This document shows positions 33,181-41,160 of a stretch of 43,596 bases of DNA, in pieces. The notes below the pieces were generated by a model. That model was given only the letters and a program-made list of their open reading frames with translations, was not told the origin of the DNA and searched no databases. Each line of letters opens with the position of its first letter. Within the stretch, counting starts at the first letter, position 1. A program made the position numbers and the translations under genes. Origin of the DNA: an uncultured Bacilli bacterium (GTDB lineage Bacteria; Bacillota_I; Bacilli_A; RF39; UBA660); the NCBI GenBank assembly GCA_944363595.1, contig CALVUN010000030.1, positions 1-43,596 on the forward strand, written 5' to 3'.

Positions 33181-33192
33181 AAACTTATTTCT

Positions 33193-33221
33193 TGACAAAA
33201 TAATAAGAAAATCATATAATA
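33193..33221 (+). promoter_or_regulatory. Perfect-consensus sigma-A promoter for the repeat-protein operon
   Basis: TTGACA at 33193-33198, exactly 17 bp, TATAAT at 33216-33221. It lies 27 bp upstream of the ATG at 33249. Confidence 0.92.
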
Positions 33222-33248
33222 AATAATGTTCAAAAAGGGGGAATTAAT

Positions 33249-34646
33249 ATGTTAAATTTAAATAATGAACAAGAAAGAAAATCATATGTTGTTTTCAAAT
33301 ATTGCAGTAAAAATAACTTTTCAAAAGAATCAATTCAGTTAATTCAAGAAAAATATAACCTATCACCTAAAGAAATTCTAGAGTTATTATCAGATTATTA
33401 TCAAACTAAAGCCAGTGAAGAAGAAAAAAATAAATTTGAAAATAAATATGTCAAAGAATGTCGTAAAACATTTTACAAATACTTAAAAAAATTAGTAAAT
33501 TGTATTCAAAAAAATGTCAAAGCAAAAGATATTTCTGATGATAAAAAATATCAAATAGAAACATATTACAAAAAATTTGCTACTCCAGAAGAACAGTCTG
33601 AATATGAAGAAATAATTAAAGAATATCAATATTATCAAACTAGAATTTATTATGATAATATCATTTTCTATGAAATATTAAATGGAAATGGAATGTCTAC
33701 TTTTACCATTACTTCTTTAGCAAAAATGACTAAAACAACCAATGAAGAAATTATAAAACATTTTTTCACATACTATGAAACTAAAGCCAAAGAAAAAGAA
33801 AGACAAGCTTTAAAAAATAAATTATTAGATAATTTAATGATCCAAAGCACAACAGAAGATCCATATAATCCAGATACACAAATTGATAAAGACTTCTTAG
33901 AATATTTTTATCATAATATTGCTGGTAAAAATTACAAAAAGAAAATTACTGATTTAGTTAAAGAATACTATCGTGTAAATGATTATAGCTTTCAAAGTAA
34001 ACGTATTTTTAATTATGTAATTAAAAATCTAAATTGGCCAAATTCTCTTGATACTTTAAGTCAAGAACTTCATTTAAATGCTAATATGATTAAAGCTTAT
34101 GCTGATGACTATTATTATCATCATGCTACTGAAGAAGAAAAAGAACGTTATGAAATAACAGGTAATATGGATAATACTGTTCCGCATTATATAACTTCAC
34201 TTATTACCTATATAACTAAAAAGATTAAAGAAAATCCATCATTTGAATTATTAGACTATTATCAATATACAAATTATCCACTAGATATATTCTTTAATCA
34301 AGCTAAAGATGTTTTGTCTTCTGCTGATTTAGAAATTTTAAAAAATTTTATGATTAGAAATACTTCAAGTTGTTATGTTGATTATCATACTAAGACAATA
34401 AAAAACTATAAAATTGCCAAACTTAATATCAAAGAGGAATTAGAAAGTGTAGAACATTTTCTTACAATTAATGGTAAAAGTCATTTTGTTACTACAACAG
34501 ATAAACAAAATGTTATTAAATATCTAAAACAAAACAACATACCATTATATAGAAACATATATATACAAGCTTTAAAAAGATACCTAAATAATAATTTACC
34601 TGAAATATCAATTAATCGTATTACTACTAAGGTAAAAAAACATTAA
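33249..34646 (+). CDS. Tandem helical-repeat protein A, unknown function
   Basis: A 465-aa soluble protein not recognised as any family. It holds several copies of a roughly 50-aa unit: a tyrosine/phenylalanine-rich helix, a helix with S-x-E-x-I, then Y-x-LS/T-xEEI, a DYYxxxA, and EEE. Units lie at about 14-66, 76-122, 138-190, 217-245 (partial) and 253-302; beyond 310 the pattern fades. Each unit looks like a helix-turn-helix with a long third helix ending YYxTKASEEEK. No signal, no membrane segment, no enzyme motif. It has a perfect sigma-A promoter and an SD of AAAGGGGG, and ends 16 bp before a paralogue, so the two form an operon. DNA binding is a guess from the HTH-like pattern. Confidence 0.75.
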   Translation: MLNLNNEQERKSYVVFKYCSKNNFSKESIQLIQEKYNLSPKEILELLSDYYQTKASEEEKNKFENKYVKECRKTFYKYLKKLVNCIQKNVKAKDISDDKKYQIETYYKKFATPEEQSEYEEIIKEYQYYQTRIYYDNIIFYEILNGNGMSTFTITSLAKMTKTTNEEIIKHFFTYYETKAKEKERQALKNKLLDNLMIQSTTEDPYNPDTQIDKDFLEYFYHNIAGKNYKKKITDLVKEYYRVNDYSFQSKRIFNYVIKNLNWPNSLDTLSQELHLNANMIKAYADDYYYHHATEEEKERYEITGNMDNTVPHYITSLITYITKKIKENPSFELLDYYQYTNYPLDIFFNQAKDVLSSADLEILKNFMIRNTSSCYVDYHTKTIKNYKIAKLNIKEELESVEHFLTINGKSHFVTTTDKQNVIKYLKQNNIPLYRNIYIQALKRYLNNNLPEISINRITTKVKKH

Positions 34647-34662
34647 CGAAAGAAGAATAAAG

Positions 34663-35487
34663 ATGACTAATAAAGAAATGTTTTCCTATTGTGTTAAGAA
34701 TGGTTTTAATCGTAAATCATATGAATTACTCGCAGATAAAAATAATTCAACTTATTTTCAAATAAAAAAACATATAAGTTTTTATTTAAGTAAATTAGCT
34801 TCACCTGAAGAACAAGAGATATATAAAGAATCATTAAAACAAAATCAACAAAAAAGAAAAGAAGAACAAGAAAAATTATATCGACAAAGATCTATTATTT
34901 TTTATTATTTAATAAAAAATAAATTAAATCAAACAAGTACCTTGAAAATAGCTAATTACTTTAAAATAGATATAAAAGAAGCTCAAAGATCATTTGACAT
35001 TTATTATAGAAAATATGCAACGGAAGAAGAGAAAAAAATAGTAAGAAAAATAAAACAGCAAAAAACAGTTAAACAAAATAAACTATTTAGATCATCAATA
35101 TTACCACAGTATAGTGAATATTTTAATATTATTGTTACATACAATTTTAATCCATTAATTATTGAAGAAATAATTAATGAAAACAATCTAAGCGAAACAG
35201 ATTTAAAAGAAATTATTAGTATTTATTATCAATCATTTGCAAATAATAGTGAAAAAGAAAGATATAAGCAAGCACATAATATAAAAAATAAAAAAACAGA
35301 TTTAATAATATATGATTACTTAGTTTACAAAGAATTTTCTTCCGAAAGCATTAAGCATGTCCAAGAAACATATAAGTTAAGTTATGAAGAAGTAATTGCA
35401 ATTATTAATAAATACTATCAAAATAAAAATAAAAATCAAATTCAAGAAAAAATCAAAGCAAGAGTAAAAGAATTAATTAACAAATAA
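34663..35487 (+). CDS. Tandem helical-repeat protein B, paralogue of the preceding gene
   Basis: A 274-aa protein with four units of the same repeat as the preceding protein: about 6-55, 78-125, 152-204 and 214-262. The consensus is most regular here, for example FSSESIKHVQETYKLSYEEV and SIYYQSFANNSEKERY. Between units 1 and 2 is a charged helix (KQNQQKRKEEQEKLYRQR), probably a coiled segment. SD GAAAGAAG precedes the ATG. It is cotranscribed with protein A, and a bidirectional terminator closes the operon. Unknown function; its N-terminal unit resembles unit 1 of A (KYCSKNNF and SYCVKNGF), so a tandem gene duplication is likely. Confidence 0.75.
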   Translation: MTNKEMFSYCVKNGFNRKSYELLADKNNSTYFQIKKHISFYLSKLASPEEQEIYKESLKQNQQKRKEEQEKLYRQRSIIFYYLIKNKLNQTSTLKIANYFKIDIKEAQRSFDIYYRKYATEEEKKIVRKIKQQKTVKQNKLFRSSILPQYSEYFNIIVTYNFNPLIIEEIINENNLSETDLKEIISIYYQSFANNSEKERYKQAHNIKNKKTDLIIYDYLVYKEFSSESIKHVQETYKLSYEEVIAIINKYYQNKNKNQIQEKIKARVKELINK

Positions 35488-35512
35488 AAAGTCTCCTATT
35501 TAGAGACTTTTT
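35486..35512. terminator. Bidirectional terminator between repeat protein B and gtrA
   Basis: AAAAAGTCTC, 7-nt loop, GAGACTTTTT. The end of the GtrA gene (minus strand) and the stop of protein B overlap it. Confidence 0.88.
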
Positions 35513-35930
35513 TAAATACAAAAATTTTGCTAAATACATAATTTAAAACAATTACTATTACTTGTGTAAATATCTTTGATAAACCATTATCCCAAGTAAT
35601 AATTTTAACTAATACAAACATTAAAATAAGTTCAATTAGTAAAGTAATAATTCTTGAAGTAAAAAATTTTCCCATTTCTTTACTAACTTCTTTTTTTCCT
35701 TTAGTTTTACTTTCAAATACAAAAATTTTATTTGTTACATAAGCAAATATAACTGCTAAAACCCATGAAAATATATTTGCAAACATAAACCAAAAATTAT
35801 TATTAATATCAACAATACTACTAATAATATAATAAGAAATAATCGTTACTAATGTTGTACAGCCCCCAACTACTAGGTAATTAATAATTTCTTTATTTTT
35901 TTTATATAAATCAAATATCTTACTTATCAT
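35496..35930 (-). CDS. GtrA family flippase-like membrane protein
   Basis: A 144-aa, four-helix membrane protein of PF04138. Helices lie at about 12-36, 44-68, 78-104 and 110-135. Signatures are INYLVVGGCTTLVTIISYY, LAVIFAYVTNKIFVFESKT and VLNYVFSKIFVFKK. GtrA proteins are thought to flip undecaprenyl-phosphate sugar across the membrane for glycosylation of wall polymers. The start at 35930 follows AGAGGC; a TTG at 35936 would add two residues. It overlaps the DUF1003 gene by 11 bp and lies in the LTA/YfhO region, which fits teichoic acid glycosylation. Confidence 0.9.
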   Translation of the reverse strand: MISKIFDLYKKNKEIINYLVVGGCTTLVTIISYYIISSIVDINNNFWFMFANIFSWVLAVIFAYVTNKIFVFESKTKGKKEVSKEMGKFFTSRIITLLIELILMFVLVKIITWDNGLSKIFTQVIVIVLNYVFSKIFVFKKVSK

Positions 35931-36441
35931 TATCAAGCCTCTTCATAATTGCTTTCTGATTAGCTAAAATTTTATCCATTTTGTCATGTAATTCCTCTAA
36001 AATAAGTTCACTTTTTAAATCAGTCTTATAATCATTTTGATTTCTTAAACTATCCTTATGAGCTTGTCTATTTTGACTCATCATAATAATAGGGGCTTGA
36101 ATTGCGGCAATACAAGATAATACTAAATTAAGAAGAATATAAGGATAAGGATCGACTGGATTACTTAAAATTTTCCCATTAAGAATAATCCAAAAAATTA
36201 AAAATATACAAAAAATAATTAGAAAAGTCCAACTTCCCGCAATTGCACTAATCTTATCAGCAGCTTTTGCACCAAAACTAATATTCTTAGCTTCTTCTTT
36301 ATCGACATTAACACTAATAGGATTATCAACTAACATATCCAAAAGTTCATCTAAATCCTTATCATCTACTTTCTCATTTAATAGACTTCTTACGATTTCT
36401 TTTTTTGTTTTCTTTACTGTTTTTATTTCTTTTTCTTTCAT
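35920..36441 (-). CDS. DUF1003 family membrane protein
   Basis: A 173-aa protein with the DUF1003 core: KISAIAGSWTFLIIFCIFLIFWIILN, then YPYILLNLVLSCIAAIQAPIIMMSQNRQ, two transmembrane helices joined by a short loop. The C-terminus (HKDSLRNQNDYKTDLKSELI and on) is helical. The first 70 residues are a charged cytoplasmic part. Function of DUF1003 is unknown. The start at 36441 has AGGAGTGA 7 nt upstream. It lies inside the 3' end of yfhO by 68 bp, in another frame, and overlaps gtrA at its end, so all three are tightly packed. Confidence 0.88.
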   Translation of the reverse strand: MKEKEIKTVKKTKKEIVRSLLNEKVDDKDLDELLDMLVDNPISVNVDKEEAKNISFGAKAADKISAIAGSWTFLIIFCIFLIFWIILNGKILSNPVDPYPYILLNLVLSCIAAIQAPIIMMSQNRQAHKDSLRNQNDYKTDLKSELILEELHDKMDKILANQKAIMKRLDNDK

Positions 36442-38896
36442 ATACAATCACTCCTAATAATATTATAACACAAATAACACTAATTACTTTTCCAATATTA
36501 AACCAAGGTGCCTTATAACTAATAACAATATCATGATTACCTTTATTAATAGGAAAACCAATAAATGAAGTATCGACAATTTCAATATCCACATATTCGC
36601 CATCAACCATAATTTCAAATCCATTATCATATGGGATGCTCATCATAAAATATCCATCATCACTAACATTAATATTACCCTTAATCATATCACCTGTAAA
36701 ATCATTAATTACAAATTCATCATGTACAATTTCACTAATATCATTATAATCCATATAATAAATACTAAAATTACTAATTTCGTAGTGTCCTTTCTTAATT
36801 ACCATTTCCAAATTATCAATATCATTATTGCTACTAATAACATAATGAAAAGTATTATTATTATTATTATATTTCCAAGTATCACAAGATAAAACATTAC
36901 TTATTCCATTAATATCAATTCTACTGACTGTTCTAGTACTATCTTTACAACTCATTTCATAATTCATATCTAAAGTAACAATCAATATCTTATCCTTAAG
37001 AGTATCATCAATTTTAATGTTAAAATAACTATCATCATCAATATCCATTATATAAGTATCACCAGTAACATCATAACTAACATCACTGACATTATCAAAA
37101 TAAATTTCTCCTTCATATTTTTTAATATTACTACTATAAGTATCAGGAATATCTCTATCAACAATAATATAATTCATTAAAGCATCAATAGTATAAGGAT
37201 ACTCCAAACTCTCAAATTCATCTAAACTCATTAATTTATCAGAACTATATCCCAAGCTAAAAGCATCATTATTAACATATAAATTAGCTTCGCCATTATT
37301 TTTAATTAAATTATATCCCCTAATATCATGATTAGAAATAATATACTTATTACCCATAAAAATATTAAATAAAAGATTCTCTGAGCTAGTAATAGTATGA
37401 TAATCTCTCGTAATAATCTCATTCTTAAAAACATCTCTAATAAAATAAGTATAATAATTATTAGCAAGTGAAGTATAAATACTACTCGTCATATATTTAT
37501 CATCCAAAATAGTATTAACATTAAAATCATTATTAAGCAAATTAGCTACTCTGTAATAGCCATCATCATTAATACCATTGTAAACACTATTATCATTATT
37601 AATTTCATTATACTTATCAATAGTAACTAAATTATCATAACTATTAACAACTATAAAAGTGCCAAAACTTATAAAAAGTAATGGAACCAAAATAATTAAT
37701 TTTTCTTTTTTGTACCAATATACCAATAAAGCAATTGACATAATAATACCATCGAAAATAAAAATATAAACATAATCATAATTAAAATTCATAACTAATA
37801 AAAGAAGTAAACCTAAAATAAAACTAATAACAATTTTCTTATTTAATTTAAAATTATTTAAAGCATTAGCGATAATAAAAACATAAAGAGGTAAAAAAGG
37901 AATTAAACTCTTTGCATCATTATACATAAAACCATTAAATATATAATTAAAAATAGGAAAGAGCAATACCAATAATAAAGAAATACTCAAAAATTTCCAT
38001 TCTTTTTTCTTATTAAACAAATTAATTAACAAAGCCAAAATAACAAAACAAGTTAAACCAAGACTATAAGAAGAATATAATGCATTTGTACTAGGAATAA
38101 ATAATTCCCAAATATTTATTTCTGTTGTACCTGTATTTCTCCCCGAAATAATAGTATAAAAAGTAGGAAGAAGTAAAAAAGCACATATTCCAATTGCTAA
38201 TATAAAATTAATTAAAAATTTACTTCCAATCTTAAAGAAACTCTTAACACTAATATCTCCTTTTTCAATATATTTATAAATAGCATAAATAAGAATGGCA
38301 ATAAGAGCACCAACACTATATAAATAACTAGATAAAATAATTAAACAAATAGAAATAATTAAAAGACTTCTCTTCCCAGTTTTAAAATACTTATCAACAC
38401 ATATTAAGGCCATAACTAAAAATACCATATAGTTAATAAACATAAAATGCCTATGTGTATGATAAATTAAAGGACTAGCTACAGTAAAAATAAAAGTACT
38501 AAGTAACGCTGTCTTAGAGTTATATTTATCATAAATAAAACGATACATAAGACAAATAGCAATAAGTAGACAAGTAATATTACTAATAACTACAAAGTCA
38601 TACATTTTCATAAATGGAAATAAATAAGATAACATCAAAACAGGATTAAATAAGCCATGATAAGCAAGATAAAAAATATTCTGTCCACTACCAAGATGAA
38701 ATGCAAAATTTGGCATTAAATTACCCGTACTATAAAATAAAATTCTAAGATATTCAGGTAACCTAAAATGTTGATTAATAAAGTCTGTATTAGAACCATA
38801 TATATCACCTTGCATATTTACCCATCCAAAATAAGTAATAGGAATAATCATCAATAATATAATATTAACAATATCTTGCTTTTTTAATTTTTTCAT
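36374..38896 (-). CDS. yfhO: YfhO family membrane protein (GT-C glycosyltransferase-like)
   Basis: An 840-aa protein with about 13-14 transmembrane segments in the N-terminal 440 residues, an outer C-terminal beta-rich domain of about 360 residues (470-800), and a last helix near 808-827. It has the family start: membrane helix, then GDIYGSNTDFINQHFRLPEYLRILFYST and FHLGSGQNIFYLAYHGLFNP. YfhO in B. subtilis and Listeria transfers glucose or GlcNAc from C55-P-sugar to lipoteichoic acid outside the membrane, with CsbB and GtrA-type partners. Here GtrA is close by but no CsbB (GT2) gene is in the window. The start at 38896 uses GGAGGTC. The gene ends with a KNSKENKKRNRKK tail. Confidence 0.9.
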   Translation of the reverse strand: MKKLKKQDIVNIILLMIIPITYFGWVNMQGDIYGSNTDFINQHFRLPEYLRILFYSTGNLMPNFAFHLGSGQNIFYLAYHGLFNPVLMLSYLFPFMKMYDFVVISNITCLLIAICLMYRFIYDKYNSKTALLSTFIFTVASPLIYHTHRHFMFINYMVFLVMALICVDKYFKTGKRSLLIISICLIILSSYLYSVGALIAILIYAIYKYIEKGDISVKSFFKIGSKFLINFILAIGICAFLLLPTFYTIISGRNTGTTEINIWELFIPSTNALYSSYSLGLTCFVILALLINLFNKKKEWKFLSISLLLVLLFPIFNYIFNGFMYNDAKSLIPFLPLYVFIIANALNNFKLNKKIVISFILGLLLLLVMNFNYDYVYIFIFDGIIMSIALLVYWYKKEKLIILVPLLFISFGTFIVVNSYDNLVTIDKYNEINNDNSVYNGINDDGYYRVANLLNNDFNVNTILDDKYMTSSIYTSLANNYYTYFIRDVFKNEIITRDYHTITSSENLLFNIFMGNKYIISNHDIRGYNLIKNNGEANLYVNNDAFSLGYSSDKLMSLDEFESLEYPYTIDALMNYIIVDRDIPDTYSSNIKKYEGEIYFDNVSDVSYDVTGDTYIMDIDDDSYFNIKIDDTLKDKILIVTLDMNYEMSCKDSTRTVSRIDINGISNVLSCDTWKYNNNNNTFHYVISSNNDIDNLEMVIKKGHYEISNFSIYYMDYNDISEIVHDEFVINDFTGDMIKGNINVSDDGYFMMSIPYDNGFEIMVDGEYVDIEIVDTSFIGFPINKGNHDIVISYKAPWFNIGKVISVICVIILLGVIVYERKRNKNSKENKKRNRKKSIK

Positions 38897-38952
38897 ATAG
38901 ACCTCCACATACATATATTTATTATAACACATAACAAACAAAAATAATAAAC

Positions 38953-38981
38953 TTAACAATCGTAAAAAAATATGATATTAT
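38953..38981 (+). promoter_or_regulatory. Promoter of the GH3 gene
   Basis: TTAACA at 38953-38958, 17-bp spacer, TATTAT at 38976-38981, TG extension at 38973-38974. The start codon is 21 bp downstream. It is divergent from yfhO, whose own extended -10 TGTTATAAT (minus strand) lies just upstream of the yfhO SD. Confidence 0.7.
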
Positions 38982-39001
38982 AATAATAAAGGAGCATCGA
39001 C

Positions 39002-40399
39002 ATGAAGAAGAAAATAATTATCGTAAGTTGTATTCTATTAATCATCCTTGTTGCAGTAATTATCACTTTTTTCCTTAATCAAAGTCACAAAGAAAAAGAA
39101 AGTAATCAATCTCTTGAAACTACTAATCAAATTCCCGATGAATCATTAAGTTTACAAGTCATGGTATTAAATAAAACAAATACTACAATAACTGTTGAAG
39201 ATAAAAATAATATTATCTATACCTTTTCATACCATTCAGATGATTCTAATCTATCTATTAATGTTGGAGATTACTTAAAATTAACGTATGAAGGAAAATT
39301 AGATGCCAATTTTGAAAGACAAGATGCAATAATTATAAACTGTGAAAATATAACATCAGAACTTCAGATCCAAGATATGCTTGATGAAGGATTTTTAAAT
39401 AATTACTATGCAAAAGCCATAAGTAAGTTAAAAACTATGACATTAGAAGAAAAAATAGCCCAAATATTATTAGTTCGTTATCCCAATAATGGAACTGAAG
39501 AACAACAAAAATATCAATTTGGTGGTTATCTATTCTTTGCCAAAGATTTTCAAGGCAAAACTAAAGAAGAAGTAATAAACATGATAAATAATGCAAATAA
39601 AGTAAGTAAAATACCACTTTTAACTGCTGTCGATGAAGAAGGGGGCACTGTCGTCAGAATCAGTAGTAATCCCAATTTATTTGATGAACCATTTAAATCA
39701 CCACGTGAATTATATCAAGAAGGAGGCTTTGAATTAATCAAAGAAGATACAATTACTAAAAGTAATTTACTTCAAAGTTTAGGTATAAACTTAAATTTAG
39801 CTCCTGTTGTCGATGTAGCCACCAATAAAGATGATTATATGTATAATCGCTCAATTGGTTTATCGACAGATCAAACCAATATTTATGCTAAAACTGTAAT
39901 TGAAGCAAGTAAAGAATTAGGAGTATCATATACATTAAAACATTTTCCTGGTTATGGCAATAATGTAGATACCCATACGGAAACATCTATAGATAGCCGT
40001 AGTTATGATGATATTATAACTAATGACATACCTCCTTTTCAAGCAGGAATTAAAAGTGGAGCAGAAGCCGTTCTTGTCAGTCACAATATTGTAACAAGCA
40101 TTGATGAGAATAATCCTGCCTCTTTATCACCAAGTATTCACAACATTCTTCATAATATGCTAGATTTTCAAGGAATAATTATAACTGATGACTTAGATAT
40201 GGGAGCTGTTTCCAATATTGAAAATAATGTTGTAAAATCAATAATATCTGGAAATAATTTAATTATAGTAACAGATTATAAAAAAAGTATTAATGAAGTA
40301 AAAAAGGCAATTGATAATCAAATCATTAGTGAAAATTATTTAGATAAATTAGTAATCAAAATAATAGCATGGAAATATTATAAAGGTTTATTAAATTAA
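39002..40399 (+). CDS. Glycoside hydrolase family 3 protein (beta-N-acetylhexosaminidase, NagZ-like)
   Basis: A 465-aa secreted or anchored hydrolase. Residues 5-25 form a signal anchor, about 45-115 a small beta-rich domain, and 140-465 the GH3 domain. Markers are LLVRYPNNG, FGGYLFFAKDF, VDEEGGTVVRI, KHFPGYGNNVDTH (313-325) and ITDDLDMGAV (Asp396 as nucleophile). The histidine/aspartate pair in the loop is Asp323-Thr-His325, as in NagZ. The usual KHFPGHG has Tyr318 in place of the second His, a variant that may matter for the fold. It likely trims GlcNAc from peptidoglycan fragments outside the membrane. SD GGAGC is weak. Confidence 0.9.
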   Translation: MKKKIIIVSCILLIILVAVIITFFLNQSHKEKESNQSLETTNQIPDESLSLQVMVLNKTNTTITVEDKNNIIYTFSYHSDDSNLSINVGDYLKLTYEGKLDANFERQDAIIINCENITSELQIQDMLDEGFLNNYYAKAISKLKTMTLEEKIAQILLVRYPNNGTEEQQKYQFGGYLFFAKDFQGKTKEEVINMINNANKVSKIPLLTAVDEEGGTVVRISSNPNLFDEPFKSPRELYQEGGFELIKEDTITKSNLLQSLGINLNLAPVVDVATNKDDYMYNRSIGLSTDQTNIYAKTVIEASKELGVSYTLKHFPGYGNNVDTHTETSIDSRSYDDIITNDIPPFQAGIKSGAEAVLVSHNIVTSIDENNPASLSPSIHNILHNMLDFQGIIITDDLDMGAVSNIENNVVKSIISGNNLIIVTDYKKSINEVKKAIDNQIISENYLDKLVIKIIAWKYYKGLLN

Positions 40400-40400
40400 A

Positions 40401-40432
40401 AATATCATTTCTTATTTCTAAGAAATGATATT
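40401..40432. terminator. Bidirectional terminator between the GH3 gene and the next
   Basis: AATATCATTTCTTA and TAAGAAATGATATT form a perfect 14-bp stem with loop TTTC. The tails are AT-rich on both sides (ATTAATTTTA to the right). Confidence 0.8.
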
Positions 40433-40436
40433 AATT

Positions 40437-41099
40437 TTATCTATTTTCACAATATTCACCATAAGTAATACTATCAGTATTAAATAAATTAATAGTATTA
40501 TAACCAATTCTATAAGTTCTAATTTCATTTACAATAGTATCATCATCATAATCATCATTCATACAATCAATAGTCATATTATTAACAGGATCTGTAACTA
40601 TCAATAAATCATTATTAAACTGATAAAAAATATCATATTCATCAAGTAAAATATTTCCACTGAAGTCAACCAAATAAAGGTTAATATTACTATTTTGAGC
40701 TCCTGTATTACCAATAAACATAAGCATATTATTCTTAATTTCTACATTTAAAGCCATAAGTTTACTATTATAAGTTGTAGGCACAAAATTATCATTTACA
40801 TAAAGACTAAAATAAAAAGTACCATCATTATTAATATCTCTATTAAGAATCAATTTTACATCACTAACCTGATTATTTACATTAAAATCATTTAACATAA
40901 GTACGACAGAAGAAGTATCCCAATCATAATTAAGATTATTAATATCGTTTAAAAAATCATCAACTTCATTAATGTCTGAAAAAACATAATAGTTACCTTT
41001 TTCATTTTTTAAAGTCTGTCTGTAAATAACCCAAGTAATACCAATTAGTAATAATAGTATCAAAATAATAATTCCCCAAATAAAAATTTTCTTTTTCAT
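40437..41099 (-). CDS. Membrane-anchored extracytoplasmic protein of unknown function
   Basis: A 220-aa protein with one N-terminal transmembrane helix (about 6-27) and an Asn/Asp-rich outer domain, with many NNN and DDD runs and short beta-like stretches (TFYFSLYVNDNFVPT, LYLVDFSGNILLDEYD). Cys185 and Cys217 could form a disulfide. SD GAGGAAGTG precedes the ATG. It lies 61 bp downstream of the LtaS-type gene in the same direction and may be cotranscribed with it. Not recognised; a wall-associated role is inferred from the neighbours. Confidence 0.6.
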   Translation of the reverse strand: MKKKIFIWGIIILILLLLIGITWVIYRQTLKNEKGNYYVFSDINEVDDFLNDINNLNYDWDTSSVVLMLNDFNVNNQVSDVKLILNRDINNDGTFYFSLYVNDNFVPTTYNSKLMALNVEIKNNMLMFIGNTGAQNSNINLYLVDFSGNILLDEYDIFYQFNNDLLIVTDPVNNMTIDCMNDDYDDDTIVNEIRTYRIGYNTINLFNTDSITYGEYCENR

Positions 41100-41160
41100 T
41101 CACTTCCTCACTTTCTACCATAATAATAACATAAAAAAAATAATAAAACAACTGGTAAAT

